From NCBI RefSeq assembly GCF_009908165.1, contig NZ_JAAAUC010000015.1:1-64000 (forward strand): 64,000 nucleotides of DNA, written 5' to 3'. The stretch's first letter is position 1; each line of letters begins with the position of its first letter. The translations under genes and the position numbers were made by a program. Below are positions 17,329 to 26,552 of the stretch, one piece after another. Origin of the DNA: Frigidibacter albus. Lineage in GTDB: Bacteria > Pseudomonadota > Alphaproteobacteria > Rhodobacterales > Rhodobacteraceae. The notes under the pieces were generated by a model. The model had not been told where the DNA came from and ran no database searches. It saw only the letters and a program-made list of their open reading frames with translations.

Positions 17329-18132
17329 ATGTATAAGGATTTTACCGCGCTGAACGCTGTTCTGGACGGGCGAGGGGTGCTGACCCTGACCATGGACAAC
17401 CCGCCGATGAATGCGATGACTCGCGCGATGCATGCCGAACTGGCGCGCATCTTCGAGGAGGTGAACCATGACCCCGAGGTGAAGGTGATCGTCATCACCG
17501 GAGCAGGGGACAAGGCGTTTTCAGCCGGGGGCGACATCAAGGCCATGGCGGAACGCCGGGCCACGATGAACCACAACAGCTGGATGCTGGGCATCACCGA
17601 GGCGCGCCGGATCATCTATGGCATGCTGCGGCTGGAACGCCCGCTGATCGCGCGGGTCAACGGCCATGCGATGGGGCTGGGCGCCACGTTGGCGGTCTAT
17701 GCCGACATCACGATCATGCTGGAAAACGCCAAGATCGCCGACACCCATGTGAAGGTCGGGTTGACGGCGGGCGATGGCGGCGCGCTTCTGTGGCCGCTGC
17801 TGATGGGCTTTGCCAAGGCGCGGCGCTATCTGCTGACCGGCGACACCATGACCGGGGCGCAGGCGGCGGAATACGGGCTGATCTCGACCGCCGTTCCCGA
17901 CATCGCGGCGCTGGATGCCGAGGTCGATGCCATCGTGAACGGCATGGCCAGCGGCGCCACCCAGGCGATCAACGGCACCAAGCGGGCGATCAATCTGGTG
18001 CTGCGCAAGCTGGTGGAAGGCGTGATCGAGGAACACCTGGGCGGCGAGACGGTCACCTTCCTGAGCGAGGACCATCTGGAGGCCGCCGAGGCGTTCCGCG
18101 ACAAGCGGACCCCGGAATTCAAGGGCCGCTGA
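17329..18132 (+). CDS. crotonase-family protein lacking both hydratase glutamates
   Basis: 267 residues of the enoyl-CoA hydratase/isomerase fold: MDNPPMNAMTRAM, the oxyanion strand KAFSAGGDIKAMAE (near 66) and GHAMGLGATLAVYADI (near 112). The two glutamates of a hydratase are replaced (ATLAVYAD instead of CELAMxCD, and DTHVKVG instead of QPExxxG), and GDGG replaces the PGAGG turn. It therefore probably catalyses another crotonase reaction, such as isomerisation, C-C cleavage or thioester hydrolysis. GGGAGGAG precedes ATG 17329, 22 bases after the ligase stop. Confidence 0.88.
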   Translation: MYKDFTALNAVLDGRGVLTLTMDNPPMNAMTRAMHAELARIFEEVNHDPEVKVIVITGAGDKAFSAGGDIKAMAERRATMNHNSWMLGITEARRIIYGMLRLERPLIARVNGHAMGLGATLAVYADITIMLENAKIADTHVKVGLTAGDGGALLWPLLMGFAKARRYLLTGDTMTGAQAAEYGLISTAVPDIAALDAEVDAIVNGMASGATQAINGTKRAINLVLRKLVEGVIEEHLGGETVTFLSEDHLEAAEAFRDKRTPEFKGR

Positions 18133-18156
18133 CCGCGCCCGCAGCCGGGCGGTGGA

Positions 18157-18942
18157 TCAAGACCGCAGCCCGGCCGTCAGCGTGGCGCCGCCATCGACCA
18201 CGATCGTCTGCCCGGTGATCTGCCGCCCCGCATCGGAGCACAGGAACAGGATGGTGGCTGCCACATCCTCGGGCGCGCCGATGCGGCGCAGGGCGGTGCG
18301 GGCGGCGGCCCGGGCCTGCGCCTCGGGCGTGCCGACCTTGGCGCGGATCATGTCGGTCAGGGTCACCCCCGGCGCCACGCTGTTCACCCGGATGCCTGAC
18401 GGTCCCCATTCCTCGGCCAGTTGTCGCGCCAGATGGTTCACGCCCGCCTTCGCCACCGCATAGGGGCCGGAGCCGGGCGAGGCGGTCAGGCTGGCGATCG
18501 AGGACAGAAGCACCATCGCCCCGCCACCCTGCCTTGCGATCTCTGGCAGGGCCAACTGGCTGAGCTGCCAGGCGGCTTTCAGGTTCACCGCGAAGACCTT
18601 GTCCCAGCTTTCCTCGGACAGTTGCGCGAGGGGCGTGGTCGTCGGGTTGATCCCGGCGTTCGTCACCAGGATGTCGATCCGGCCGAAGGCCTCCAGAGTC
18701 CCACCGATCAACCGCGCGCGCCCCTCTGCCTCGGCCACATGGCAGGGCAGGGCGAGGGCGGTCAGGCCGGCGGTGGCGAACTCTGCCGCCACCGCATCGC
18801 AGGCCTCGGACTTGCGCGAAGAGATCACGGCGCTGGCCCCAAGCCGCGCCATCATCTCGGCCGTGGCCCGCCCGATGCCCCGGGTCGATCCGGTGATGAC
18901 GGCAACCTTGCCGTCCAGACGGAACAGTGCGGCGGGGTCCAT
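18157..18942 (-). CDS. short-chain dehydrogenase/reductase (SDR), classical type
   Basis: 261 residues. NAD(P) loop TGSTRGIGRA (near 17), NAG motif TNAGINP, catalytic Ser in LLSSIASL, YAVAK (Tyr/Lys), and the C-terminal ITGQTIVVDGGAT. It oxidises or reduces a hydroxy/keto group, probably a 3-hydroxyacyl-CoA in this setting. ATG 18942 lies ten bases after GGAGGA; a GTG at 18948 is closer to that site and cannot be excluded. It is the last gene of the ten-gene minus-strand operon that starts at 28500, 15 bases after the CoA-transferase. Confidence 0.9.
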   Translation of the reverse strand: MDPAALFRLDGKVAVITGSTRGIGRATAEMMARLGASAVISSRKSEACDAVAAEFATAGLTALALPCHVAEAEGRARLIGGTLEAFGRIDILVTNAGINPTTTPLAQLSEESWDKVFAVNLKAAWQLSQLALPEIARQGGGAMVLLSSIASLTASPGSGPYAVAKAGVNHLARQLAEEWGPSGIRVNSVAPGVTLTDMIRAKVGTPEAQARAAARTALRRIGAPEDVAATILFLCSDAGRQITGQTIVVDGGATLTAGLRS

Positions 18943-18957
18943 TCTCACCCGTTCCTC

Positions 18958-20172
18958 CTAGATCGCGCCGCCGTCGCGCAGCGCGTCGATCTCGGGCTGC
19001 GACAGCTCCAGCACCTTTTCCAGCACCATCTGCGTGTCGCGGCCCAGCGGGGGCGAGGCGCGATAGCCTGTCAGCGGGGTTTCCGAATAGCGGATCGGAT
19101 TGGACAACAGGCGGATCTCGCCCAGCTGGTCATGCTGCACGGTCGTGGTCGCGCCACGCTCTTGCACATGGGGGTCCTCGAACACCTGCGCGATGCTGTA
19201 GATCGGCGCGCAGATGATCCTTGCGTCGGACAGGATGCGGATCCACTCGGCCGAGGTGCGGCTGCGGATGATCGGGTTCATGATCTCCAGAAGTGCCGCG
19301 ATGTTCGTCACCCGCGCCCCCTGAGTCGAAAAGCGGGGATCCTCGTTCAGCTCGGGATGGCCGATGGCCTGGCAGAACACCGGAAACTCGTTGTCGGCAT
19401 CGGCGGAAATCATCATCCATTCATCGGCGCACTCGAACTGCCGCGCCATGGCGGTGTTGGGCGGCACGTTGCCGTTGCGCCGTGGGGCTTTGCCGGTCAG
19501 GAAGTAGGCTTGGTTGCGGTGACCCAAGGCGGCGATCTGGCAATCCAGCAGGCCGATGTCGATGAACTGACCGGCCCCATCCTGAACCTCGCGATGGCGC
19601 AGCGCGCCCAGGATCGCCATGGTGGCATACATGCCCGCCGTCACATCGGCCACCGGATAGCCGGCCTTCATCGGTTCGCCATCGGCATCGCCGGTCATGC
19701 TCATCAGCCCGCTCATCGCCTGAAGCGAGCTGTCCTTGGCCGAACGTTTGGAATAGGGGCCGGTCTGGCCGTAGCCCGAGATCGAACAGAAGATCAGACC
19801 CGGATTGATCTGGCGCAGCGCCTCGTAATCCAGCCCGTAGCGCTTAAGCGTGCCGGTGCGCATGTTCTCGACCAGGATGTCGGCTTCGGCGGCCAGCTTC
19901 TTCATGACCTCCTGACCGGCAGGGGTCGAGATGTCCAGTTCCAGCGACAGCTTGTTGCGGTTCATCGCCAGCGACAGGGCGCTTTCACCGGTCTTGTTGC
20001 CATCCTTGTCCAGCGCGAAGGGCGGGTTGATATGTCGGGCGATGTCGCCCTGGCCCTTGTGCTCGATCTTGATGACCTCGGCCCCCATGTCGCCCAGCAT
20101 CTGGCCGACGAAGGGACCGGCGATCAGGCGGCCCAGGTCCAGGACGCGGATACCGTCCAGCGGTCTTGTCAT
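18958..20172 (-). CDS. CaiB/BaiF-family CoA-transferase (class III)
   Basis: 404 residues. Family opening LDGIRVLDLGRLIAGPFVGQ, IKIEHKGQGD, VENMRTGTLKRYGLDYEAL, GYGQTGPY, and VADVTAGMYA near 172, whose Asp is the residue that forms the aspartyl-CoA bond. It moves CoA between an acyl-CoA and a free acid, giving ATP-independent activation of the substrate. GGAGGAGAT precedes the ATG. It lies in the operon with a dehydrogenase pair upstream and an SDR downstream. The nearest relative here is 45822-47039; the two share EAL/ESLR.(I/V)NP and GLMSMTG/GMMSITG blocks. Confidence 0.93.
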   Translation of the reverse strand: MTRPLDGIRVLDLGRLIAGPFVGQMLGDMGAEVIKIEHKGQGDIARHINPPFALDKDGNKTGESALSLAMNRNKLSLELDISTPAGQEVMKKLAAEADILVENMRTGTLKRYGLDYEALRQINPGLIFCSISGYGQTGPYSKRSAKDSSLQAMSGLMSMTGDADGEPMKAGYPVADVTAGMYATMAILGALRHREVQDGAGQFIDIGLLDCQIAALGHRNQAYFLTGKAPRRNGNVPPNTAMARQFECADEWMMISADADNEFPVFCQAIGHPELNEDPRFSTQGARVTNIAALLEIMNPIIRSRTSAEWIRILSDARIICAPIYSIAQVFEDPHVQERGATTTVQHDQLGEIRLLSNPIRYSETPLTGYRASPPLGRDTQMVLEKVLELSQPEIDALRDGGAI

Positions 20173-20223
20173 TGCAATCTCCTCCAGTTGCGGCGCCCGG
20201 CGCCTTCGTCCGATGAAAACGCC

Positions 20224-21213
20224 TCAGGCCGCCTTGGCCCGCAGCAGGGCCTCGCGCTGTGCCCAGAGGCCGCCGAACAACCATTCGTTCAGATGCGCCC
20301 GCTTGAGGAACAGATGTGCGCGGGATTCGGCGGTATAGCCGATGCCGCCGTGGATCTGGATGTTCTCGCGCGTGCTGGCCTGCGCGGCCTCGGTCGCGAC
20401 CAGCGTGGCGGCGCGGATCAGGAAATCGGCCTCGGGCAGATCGGCGGCACCGGCCAGCGCGGCCAGCAGCAGTTGCGCCCGCGCGGTTTCAGCGGCCACC
20501 GCGAGATCGGCGCATTTGTGCTTGATTGCCTGGAAGGCGCCGATGGGCTGGCCGAACTGCTCGCGGATCTTGGCATAGTCCACGGCCATGGCGCAGACCG
20601 CCTCGGTCAGACCGACCTGCATCCCCGCGATCAGCAGCAGCGCCTGCCGTAGACGGGCCGGGCTGCCCTGGACGGCGGCCTGCGCGGTATCCAGCGTGGT
20701 CTGGTGCAGGCTGATGGTCCAGTCGAGCCCTTCGACCGGCTGAAGGCTGCCCGCAGCGGCGCGCGGATAAAGCGTGATGTGATCGCCTTGCACCAGAACG
20801 ATCAAGGCCGCATCGCGCGCGTCCACCAAGTAGTGGCGCTTGCCCTTCATGCTGGCAAAGCAGGCCGTGGCGCTGCCGCCGATCAATGCCGCAGCTTCGT
20901 CGCCGCGTCCTGCATCGGCCAGCATCGCGGCGGCCAGCGTCGCCGCCGCCGCCGAAGGCGTCACGAGGAACCGGCCCATCTCGATCGCGCAAAGCGTTTC
21001 TTCGGCCGGGCCATAGCCCACGCCGCCCGCATCCTCGGGCAGCGCCAAGCCGTAGATGCCCATCCCGGCCAGTTCGCCGAGGACCTCGGCATTGGCGGTA
21101 TCGGGGAAGCGTTCCGAGGCTTTCAGCCGTTCCAGCGGCGCGCGGTCCTGCAGCAGGCCCGCAAGCGCATCGACGACCTGCTGTTGGTCGGCATCGGGAA
21201 GAAGATGGATCAT
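20224..21213 (-). CDS. acyl-CoA dehydrogenase, small subunit of a pair
   Basis: 329 residues. It keeps an N-terminal helical domain (MGIYGLALPEDAGGVGYGP) and the C-terminal domain (KIREQFGQPIGAFQAIKH; IQIHGGIGYTAESRAHLFLKRA) but has a shortened, degenerate beta domain without GFSEP/AGSD. That is typical of the partner chain of heteromeric dehydrogenases. The gene starts one base after the stop of the large subunit at 21215-22405. It is paralogous to 25587-26549, with the same order and spacing, which suggests duplication of a pair. Confidence 0.9.
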   Translation of the reverse strand: MIHLLPDADQQQVVDALAGLLQDRAPLERLKASERFPDTANAEVLGELAGMGIYGLALPEDAGGVGYGPAEETLCAIEMGRFLVTPSAAAATLAAAMLADAGRGDEAAALIGGSATACFASMKGKRHYLVDARDAALIVLVQGDHITLYPRAAAGSLQPVEGLDWTISLHQTTLDTAQAAVQGSPARLRQALLLIAGMQVGLTEAVCAMAVDYAKIREQFGQPIGAFQAIKHKCADLAVAAETARAQLLLAALAGAADLPEADFLIRAATLVATEAAQASTRENIQIHGGIGYTAESRAHLFLKRAHLNEWLFGGLWAQREALLRAKAA

Positions 21214-21214
21214 A

Positions 21215-22405
21215 TCAGGCCCCCTTGGCGATGACAGGCTGCCGAGGCAGGCCCAGATGGCGTTCGCCGATGATGTTGCGCTGGATTTCGGAGGTGCCGC
21301 CCGCGATGGTCTGGCGCATCTGTTCCAGATACTGCCGCGACCAGCCGCGATGGCCCTCCATCTCCAGCCCGCCCGAACCCGTCAGGTCATAGGCCAGCCG
21401 GTGGACGCGCTGCATCAGCTCGGTGTGGAACAGCCGCGTGATCGAGCCTTCTGGCCCGGGCGCATCGCCCCGCCGCGCGCGCGAGATCGACAGCAGTGTG
21501 ATCGCCTTCAGCGCCGACGTTTCGGCACGTGCCGCCGCAAGACGGCTGCGGATCGTGTCATCCTCGATCGCCATGCGGCGGCCATCGGGGCCGGGATTGT
21601 CGCGGGCATAGTCGATCAGGTTCTCGACGAACTGGGTCAGCTCGATCTGATGCGCCATCGAGGCGGTGCCGCGTTCGAACCCCAGGGTGGACATGGCCAC
21701 GCGCCAGCCGTCATTGACCTTGCCCACCACGCTCGACAGCGGGATACGCACGTCGTTGTAGAACACTTCGCAGAAATGGTCGCCGCCCGCCATGTTGCGG
21801 ATCGGGCGGATGTCCACCCCCGGCAGGTCCATCTGGCCGATGACCCAGGTGATGCCCTTGTGCTTGGGGGCGTCGGGATCGGTGCGGACCAGCAACTCCT
21901 GATAATGCGAGTAATGGCCGTTCGAGGTCCAGATCTTCGACCCGTTCACCACCAGATCGTCGCCATCGATCTCGGCCCTGGTGCGCAGGGCGGCAAGGTC
22001 GGAGCCCGCGCCCGGTTCGGAGAAGCCCTGGCACCAGACGTTCTCGGCGCTGAGGATTTTTTCCAGATGGAAGGCTTGCTGTTCCGGGGTGCCGCTGGCG
22101 ATCAGCGTCGGCGCGGCGTGGTTCAGACCGACGTAAAGCGTGTTCGTGGCCTCGGGCGCCTCGGCGCGGGCATATTCCTCGAACCAGATCAGTTGCAGAT
22201 CCAGCGGCAGGCCGCGTCCGCCGTATTCCTTGGGCCAGGACAGGCCCGCCCAACCGCCGTCGAACTGCCGCCGCTGCCAAGCGCGGTCATGGTCATTCGC
22301 CTCGCGCCCATGCGGGGGGCGGGGCTCCTTGGGCACGTTCTCTTCCAGCCAGGTGCGGGCTTTCTCGCGGAACAGGCGTTCCTCTTGGGTGGTGCGAAGT
22401 TCCAT
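21215..22405 (-). CDS. acyl-CoA dehydrogenase, large subunit of a pair
   Basis: 396 residues. WPKEYGGRGLPLDLQL near 58, flavin signature GFSEPGAGSDLAAL near 120, GSKIWTSNGHYSHYQ, FERGTASMAHQIE near 240 (the Glu is the candidate base), and IAGGTSEIQRNIIGERHLGLPR-type C-terminus. It should oxidise an acyl-CoA to an enoyl-CoA and pass electrons to ETF. Its ATG has GAGAGGACC upstream. The flavin enzyme at 22415-23572 precedes it by nine bases. It is about as close to 26553-27716 as duplicates of one ancestral gene would be. Confidence 0.93.
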   Translation of the reverse strand: MELRTTQEERLFREKARTWLEENVPKEPRPPHGREANDHDRAWQRRQFDGGWAGLSWPKEYGGRGLPLDLQLIWFEEYARAEAPEATNTLYVGLNHAAPTLIASGTPEQQAFHLEKILSAENVWCQGFSEPGAGSDLAALRTRAEIDGDDLVVNGSKIWTSNGHYSHYQELLVRTDPDAPKHKGITWVIGQMDLPGVDIRPIRNMAGGDHFCEVFYNDVRIPLSSVVGKVNDGWRVAMSTLGFERGTASMAHQIELTQFVENLIDYARDNPGPDGRRMAIEDDTIRSRLAAARAETSALKAITLLSISRARRGDAPGPEGSITRLFHTELMQRVHRLAYDLTGSGGLEMEGHRGWSRQYLEQMRQTIAGGTSEIQRNIIGERHLGLPRQPVIAKGA

Positions 22406-22414
22406 ATGGTCCTC

Positions 22415-23572
22415 TCAGCTTGCGCGGCGACCCGCAGGGGTCTGACCGTGTATCGGGGCATATCCGGGCCAGCGCCGGGGATGCACGCGGGCCCGAAGGC
22501 CCACCCCCGGCACATCGGACTCCAGCGCGTAGCGCGCATGCCAGCCCCATTTGGGATCGTCGATGAAGCCGCGGCCCACGGCGACCAGATCGGCGCGGCC
22601 CTCGGCCAGGATGGCCTCCGCCTGCGGGCCGTCCAGGATCATGCCAACGGCCATGGTCGGGATGCCAGCCTCGTGCCGGACCCGTTCGGCGAAATGCACC
22701 ATGTAGCCGGGGCCCAGCGGGGGAAGGGTCACGTCCGGCGTGTTGTTCCCGGCCGACAGGGTGACGTAATCCACGCCCTCGGCCTTCAGCGCGGCGGCAT
22801 AGGCCACGGCATCGTCCAGCGTGACCCCGCGGGGCGACCAGTCCGCCCCGTTGATGCGGAAGCCCAGGGGCAGGCTGTCGGGCAGAGCCGCCCGCAGCGC
22901 CCGCGCCACCTCCAGCGGGAAGCGCAGCCGGTTCTCCCGGCTGCCGCCATAGGCGTCGGTCCGGGTGTTGGACCGCGGGGAGACGAAGGCATGCAGCAGA
23001 TAGCCATGGGCGGCATGGATCTCGATCAGGTCCACCCCGGCGCGCACGGCGCGACAGGCGGCCTGCACGAAGGCATCCCGGATCCGGTCCAGACCGGCCT
23101 GATCCAGTTCGGCAGGCGCTGCCCAATGTTCATCATAGGCCATGGGGGAGGGCCCCACCGTGGGCCAGCCGCCCGCATCCAAGGTCAGGGGCGCGTCCGT
23201 CTCGCCCCGGGCCATGGTGCCCGCCCAGTCCAGCGCCGGCCGGGTCGAGGCCTTGCGACCGGCATGGCCCAGCTGGATGCCGATTTTGGCCTCTCTGTCG
23301 GGGCGGATCTCGGACAGGAGGCGGCGCAGGGCCGCCTCCTGCTCATCGGTATGCAGCGCCAGATCGTCGGCGCCGATCCGCCCCTCAGGCGCAAGCGCGG
23401 TGGCCTCGAGGATGACGAGACCGGCCCCGGATTGCGCCATCCCGCCGATCCAGGTCCGGTGCCAAGTTCCGGGCGCGCCGGAATTGGACCGATACTGGCA
23501 CATCGGCGAGACGGCGATGCGGTTCGGCAGGGTCAGCCCGCGCAGGGTGAAGGGCGAGAAAAGCTGGGACAT
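22415..23572 (-). CDS. Old Yellow Enzyme family NADH:flavin oxidoreductase (YqjM-like)
   Basis: 385 residues, an FMN TIM barrel: SPMCQYRS near 22 (the Cys typical of YqjM-like enzymes), IQLGHAGRKAS near 100, EIHAAHGYLLHAFVSP near 175 and the phosphate-binding VGRGFIDDPKW near 335. Enzymes of this group reduce activated C=C bonds of enones or enoyl compounds, or desaturate the reverse way. In an operon with acyl-CoA dehydrogenases it could remove an unwanted double bond from a ring or side chain. Its ATG overlaps the stop of the preceding binding-protein gene (TGATG). Confidence 0.92.
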   Translation of the reverse strand: MSQLFSPFTLRGLTLPNRIAVSPMCQYRSNSGAPGTWHRTWIGGMAQSGAGLVILEATALAPEGRIGADDLALHTDEQEAALRRLLSEIRPDREAKIGIQLGHAGRKASTRPALDWAGTMARGETDAPLTLDAGGWPTVGPSPMAYDEHWAAPAELDQAGLDRIRDAFVQAACRAVRAGVDLIEIHAAHGYLLHAFVSPRSNTRTDAYGGSRENRLRFPLEVARALRAALPDSLPLGFRINGADWSPRGVTLDDAVAYAAALKAEGVDYVTLSAGNNTPDVTLPPLGPGYMVHFAERVRHEAGIPTMAVGMILDGPQAEAILAEGRADLVAVGRGFIDDPKWGWHARYALESDVPGVGLRARVHPRRWPGYAPIHGQTPAGRRAS

Positions 23573-24558
23573 CAGTTGAAGGTCAGCCCCGCTTCCTCGA
23601 CGATCCGGACCCAGTTCGCGGAATCGGATGCCAGCCGCGCCTTGTATTCGGCCGGGGTCATCGGGGCGAACTCGGTCCCCTGCGCCTCGATCGCCTCGAT
23701 CAGGCTGGGAACCTTCATCGCCTCCAGCACGGCGGCGTTCAGACGGTCCACGTTTTCGGGAGGGGTGCCCTTGGGTGCCATGACTCCGGTATAGGAGGTC
23801 CAGGCAAAGTCCGGGTAGAATTCCGACACCGCGGGCACGTCGGGTGCGATCGCCGACCGCTCCGGCCCGCCGATTGCGATCAGACGCAGATTCCCGTCAT
23901 CGACATGCTGTTTCACATTGCCGAGGAAGGTCTGGAGCATGTCCGCCTCGCCCGACAGCATCGCGAGAACCGCCGGTGCGGCGCCGGCATAGCGGATCCG
24001 CTCGGTCTGGATGTCGGCCACCTGGTCCAGCCAGGCCGCGCCCAACTCGTCCGCGGCACCCCCCACGGCAAAGTTCACTTCGCCGGGATTCGCCTTGGCA
24101 TAGGCGATGAACTCTTCGAAGGTCGTGAAGGGCGCATCGGTCCGCGCGACGAACGGCGTGCCGCGTTCATCGAACATGGTGATGGGTTCGAAATCGTTGG
24201 CGGCATCCAGCGTGTAGTTGGGGTTCGTCACCGGCAGAACCGTGACCGAGACGCTGTTCATCACCAGCGTGTAGCCATCGGCCGGCGTCTTCGACATATA
24301 CTCGTAGGCCACCTGACCGCCCGCACCGGTGCGGTTCTCGACGATCACCTGCTGGCCCAGGATGGGCTCCAGCGTGGTGGCCAGCGCGCGCGCCAGAATG
24401 TCGGTGGGCCCGCCCGCGGACAGCGGCACGACCAGCGTGATCGGCTTCGTCGGGTAGAGCTCCGCCAGGACCATCGACCCCGGAACCGTGGACAGGATCA
24501 GCGCAAGCCCCAGCCCAAGCGTGCTGCGGCGGTGGAATTGTCTCTTCGACGGTGTCAT
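23572..24558 (-). CDS. TctC/Bug-type binding protein
   Basis: 328 residues. The leader MTPSKRQFHRRSTLGLGLAL has a hydrophobic core ending before AELYPTKPITLVVPLSAGGPTD, the Bug-family ligand loop. VIVENRTGAGGQVAYEYM and DVPAVSEFYPDF follow. It binds a carboxylate in the periplasm. There is no permease in the operon; the protein lies between another Bug gene (24600) and the Old Yellow Enzyme gene. GGGAGGATTG precedes the ATG. It differs clearly from its neighbour, so the two probably bind different ligands. Confidence 0.92.
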   Translation of the reverse strand: MTPSKRQFHRRSTLGLGLALILSTVPGSMVLAELYPTKPITLVVPLSAGGPTDILARALATTLEPILGQQVIVENRTGAGGQVAYEYMSKTPADGYTLVMNSVSVTVLPVTNPNYTLDAANDFEPITMFDERGTPFVARTDAPFTTFEEFIAYAKANPGEVNFAVGGAADELGAAWLDQVADIQTERIRYAGAAPAVLAMLSGEADMLQTFLGNVKQHVDDGNLRLIAIGGPERSAIAPDVPAVSEFYPDFAWTSYTGVMAPKGTPPENVDRLNAAVLEAMKVPSLIEAIEAQGTEFAPMTPAEYKARLASDSANWVRIVEEAGLTFN

Positions 24559-24599
24559 TCAATCCTCCCTGATGTTTGATGGCACGATATTGCGGGGGC

Positions 24600-25562
24600 T
24601 CACTCCCCGACGGCGATGTCCAGATCGGCGATGATCGTCTTGTAGCGGTCGATCTCGGCATTCATGGATTCGGTGAAGGCGGCGGGTCCGAAGAAGCGGA
24701 CCTCGGTTCCGGTCACCTTCATGGTCTCGAGGAAGGTCGGGTCGGTCACCGCGATTTCGACGGCGGCGGCGAGCTTTTCGACCACTTCGGGCGGGGTGCC
24801 ATGCGGCGCGAATAGGCCGCCGAAAGCGTGAGCCTCCAGCTCGGTGAAGCCGGTTTCGCCGACGGTGGGAAGATCGGGGAACAGCTCGGCACGCTTCTCA
24901 CCGGTGGTTGCAAGCCCGACGATGTTGCCCGCGTTCATGTGCTCACGCGCCGACATGCGATCCGCGCCGCTGCCGAAGTCGATCTCGCCGGCCACCAGCG
25001 CTTGCATTGCCGGTCCCGCGCCGCGATAGCCGACATGCTCGACCTCGATGCCATTGGCCACGGCGAAGGCCTCCATTGACAGATGGTTGACGCTGCCTAC
25101 GCCCGAGCTGGCATAGGTCGCGCCGGGGTTGGCCTTCAGCCATTCCATGAACTCCGCCATGCTGGTGACGGGAACGCGTTCCTTGTTGACGGCGATCAGC
25201 ATGGTCGAGGATTGGAACTGCGCGATGGCGTCAACCTGCTCTCCGGTGCGGAAGCTCTTGTCCTGGAAGTTGATGCCCAGGAAGGTCGCCGAAGAGAGGA
25301 ATCCGATGGTGTAGCCGTCCGCCTCGGCGGCGGCGAGCTGCTCCGCCCCTAGGGCGCCCCCCGCGCCGGGGCGGTTTTCCACGATGACGGCCTGCCCTAG
25401 TTCGCGCGACAGCACCTCCGCGACGGCGCGACCGAACACGTCGGTGGTGCCGCCCGGCGCATAGGGCACGATCAGGGTGATCGGGCGCACGGGGTATTCG
25501 GCCAAGGCCATTGCCGTCGATGCGGCGAACAGACCCGCCGCCACTACCAGTTTCTTGATCAT
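24600..25562 (-). CDS. TctC/Bug-type binding protein
   Basis: 320 residues with a signal peptide (MIKKLVVAAGLFAASTAMALA) and the ligand loop EYPVRPITLIVPYAPGGTTD. VIVENRPGAGGALGAEQ and DLPTVGETGF complete the family pattern. ATG 25562 sits behind GGAGGAGATAG; the longer frame (25577) starts within that site. It is followed 41 bases on by a second binding-protein gene. Its position beside dehydrogenase genes suggests its ligand is the substrate of the pathway. It is expected to use the TctAB pair at 54779-56759 or one elsewhere. Confidence 0.92.
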   Translation of the reverse strand: MIKKLVVAAGLFAASTAMALAEYPVRPITLIVPYAPGGTTDVFGRAVAEVLSRELGQAVIVENRPGAGGALGAEQLAAAEADGYTIGFLSSATFLGINFQDKSFRTGEQVDAIAQFQSSTMLIAVNKERVPVTSMAEFMEWLKANPGATYASSGVGSVNHLSMEAFAVANGIEVEHVGYRGAGPAMQALVAGEIDFGSGADRMSAREHMNAGNIVGLATTGEKRAELFPDLPTVGETGFTELEAHAFGGLFAPHGTPPEVVEKLAAAVEIAVTDPTFLETMKVTGTEVRFFGPAAFTESMNAEIDRYKTIIADLDIAVGE

Positions 25563-25586
25563 TCTATCTCCTCCCAAAGATGCCGA

Positions 25587-26549
25587 TCAGGCAGCAAGCA
25601 TTTCGTCTTGAAGTCCTTCCTTGCCGCCCACCACCAGTTCCAGCAGGGTGGCGCGCTTGAGGTAAAGCTGCGCGGGGCATTCGGCGGTGAAGCCCATGCC
25701 CCCGAAGATCTGGATGGTGGCGGAGGCGTTGTCCCGCGCGGCGGTCGAAGCGGTCATCGCCGCCGCCGCGCAATCGGAGATGTCCGCCCCGTCCAGCGCG
25801 GCTTCGCCCAGCAAGGCACCAGCCGCCGCAGTCCTGACTGCCATGTCGGCGCAGAGATGTTTCACGGCCTGGAAGGCGCCGATGGGCTTGCCGAACTGCT
25901 GACGCGTCGCGGCATGATCCCGCGACAGGGTCAGCGTCGCCTCCGCGATCCCGTTCTGCATCGCCGCCACAAGGCGCAGCAGGCGCAAGCGCGATTGCGC
26001 GCTCGGCGGCAGGCTGGTCAGCGCCGTCGCCGGGTCAAGCCGGATGCGCGCGGCACCCAGCGTGTCGTCGAAGGCCCAGGCCGTGGCAAGCTCTTCCGGG
26101 CGGGTGCGGTGAAGCGACAGCCCGCCTTCGCCGGCCAGAAGCAGCAGGTCCCCGGTGCCGATCACGCCGGCCCAGCCATTGGCCAACGGAACCGCGAGCG
26201 CGGGCGAGACCTGACCCTTCAGAATGTCGCGGGCCAGATCCGGCAGCCCGCCCTCCTGCGCGACCGAAGCCGCCAGGGTCACGGCCAGAACGCCGGGCGA
26301 CAGCAGATGCCGGCCAAATTCGCGGAAGATGCCGGTTTCCGTCCAGGCACCGGCCTCGGACCCGCCGATGGCCGCAGGCAGATCGACGCCGGGCCATTCC
26401 AGCGCCAGCAGCTCGGGCCAGAACCCTGTTTCCGCGGCCAGACCGCCATCGGGCCGCGACAGCCGGTCCAGCGGCAAGGCTTCCTGCAAGGCGCGGGCCA
26501 CGGTGTCGACGATCTCGCGCGCGTCCTCGGTGATGAACTTGTCGAACAT
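25587..26549 (-). CDS. acyl-CoA dehydrogenase, small subunit of a pair
   Basis: 320 residues. The C-terminal half has the clear family pattern TRQQFGKPIGAFQAVKHLCA (near 215) and IQIFGGMGFTAECPAQLYLKRA; the central domain is reduced and lacks the GFSEP strand. Paralogue of 20224-21213, again directly behind a large subunit. The stop of the large-subunit gene is three bases before this ATG, so the chains are probably made in equal amounts. The electron acceptor would be ETF, which is not encoded in this window. Confidence 0.9.
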   Translation of the reverse strand: MFDKFITEDAREIVDTVARALQEALPLDRLSRPDGGLAAETGFWPELLALEWPGVDLPAAIGGSEAGAWTETGIFREFGRHLLSPGVLAVTLAASVAQEGGLPDLARDILKGQVSPALAVPLANGWAGVIGTGDLLLLAGEGGLSLHRTRPEELATAWAFDDTLGAARIRLDPATALTSLPPSAQSRLRLLRLVAAMQNGIAEATLTLSRDHAATRQQFGKPIGAFQAVKHLCADMAVRTAAAGALLGEAALDGADISDCAAAAMTASTAARDNASATIQIFGGMGFTAECPAQLYLKRATLLELVVGGKEGLQDEMLAA

Positions 26550-26552
26550 GGA

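Noticed and set aside
18421-23794. Two very long plus-strand open frames (743 and 912 codons)
   Set aside because: They lie opposite to well-supported CoA-transferase, dehydrogenase and flavin-enzyme genes and have repetitive low-complexity composition; they are shadows of GC-rich coding DNA.
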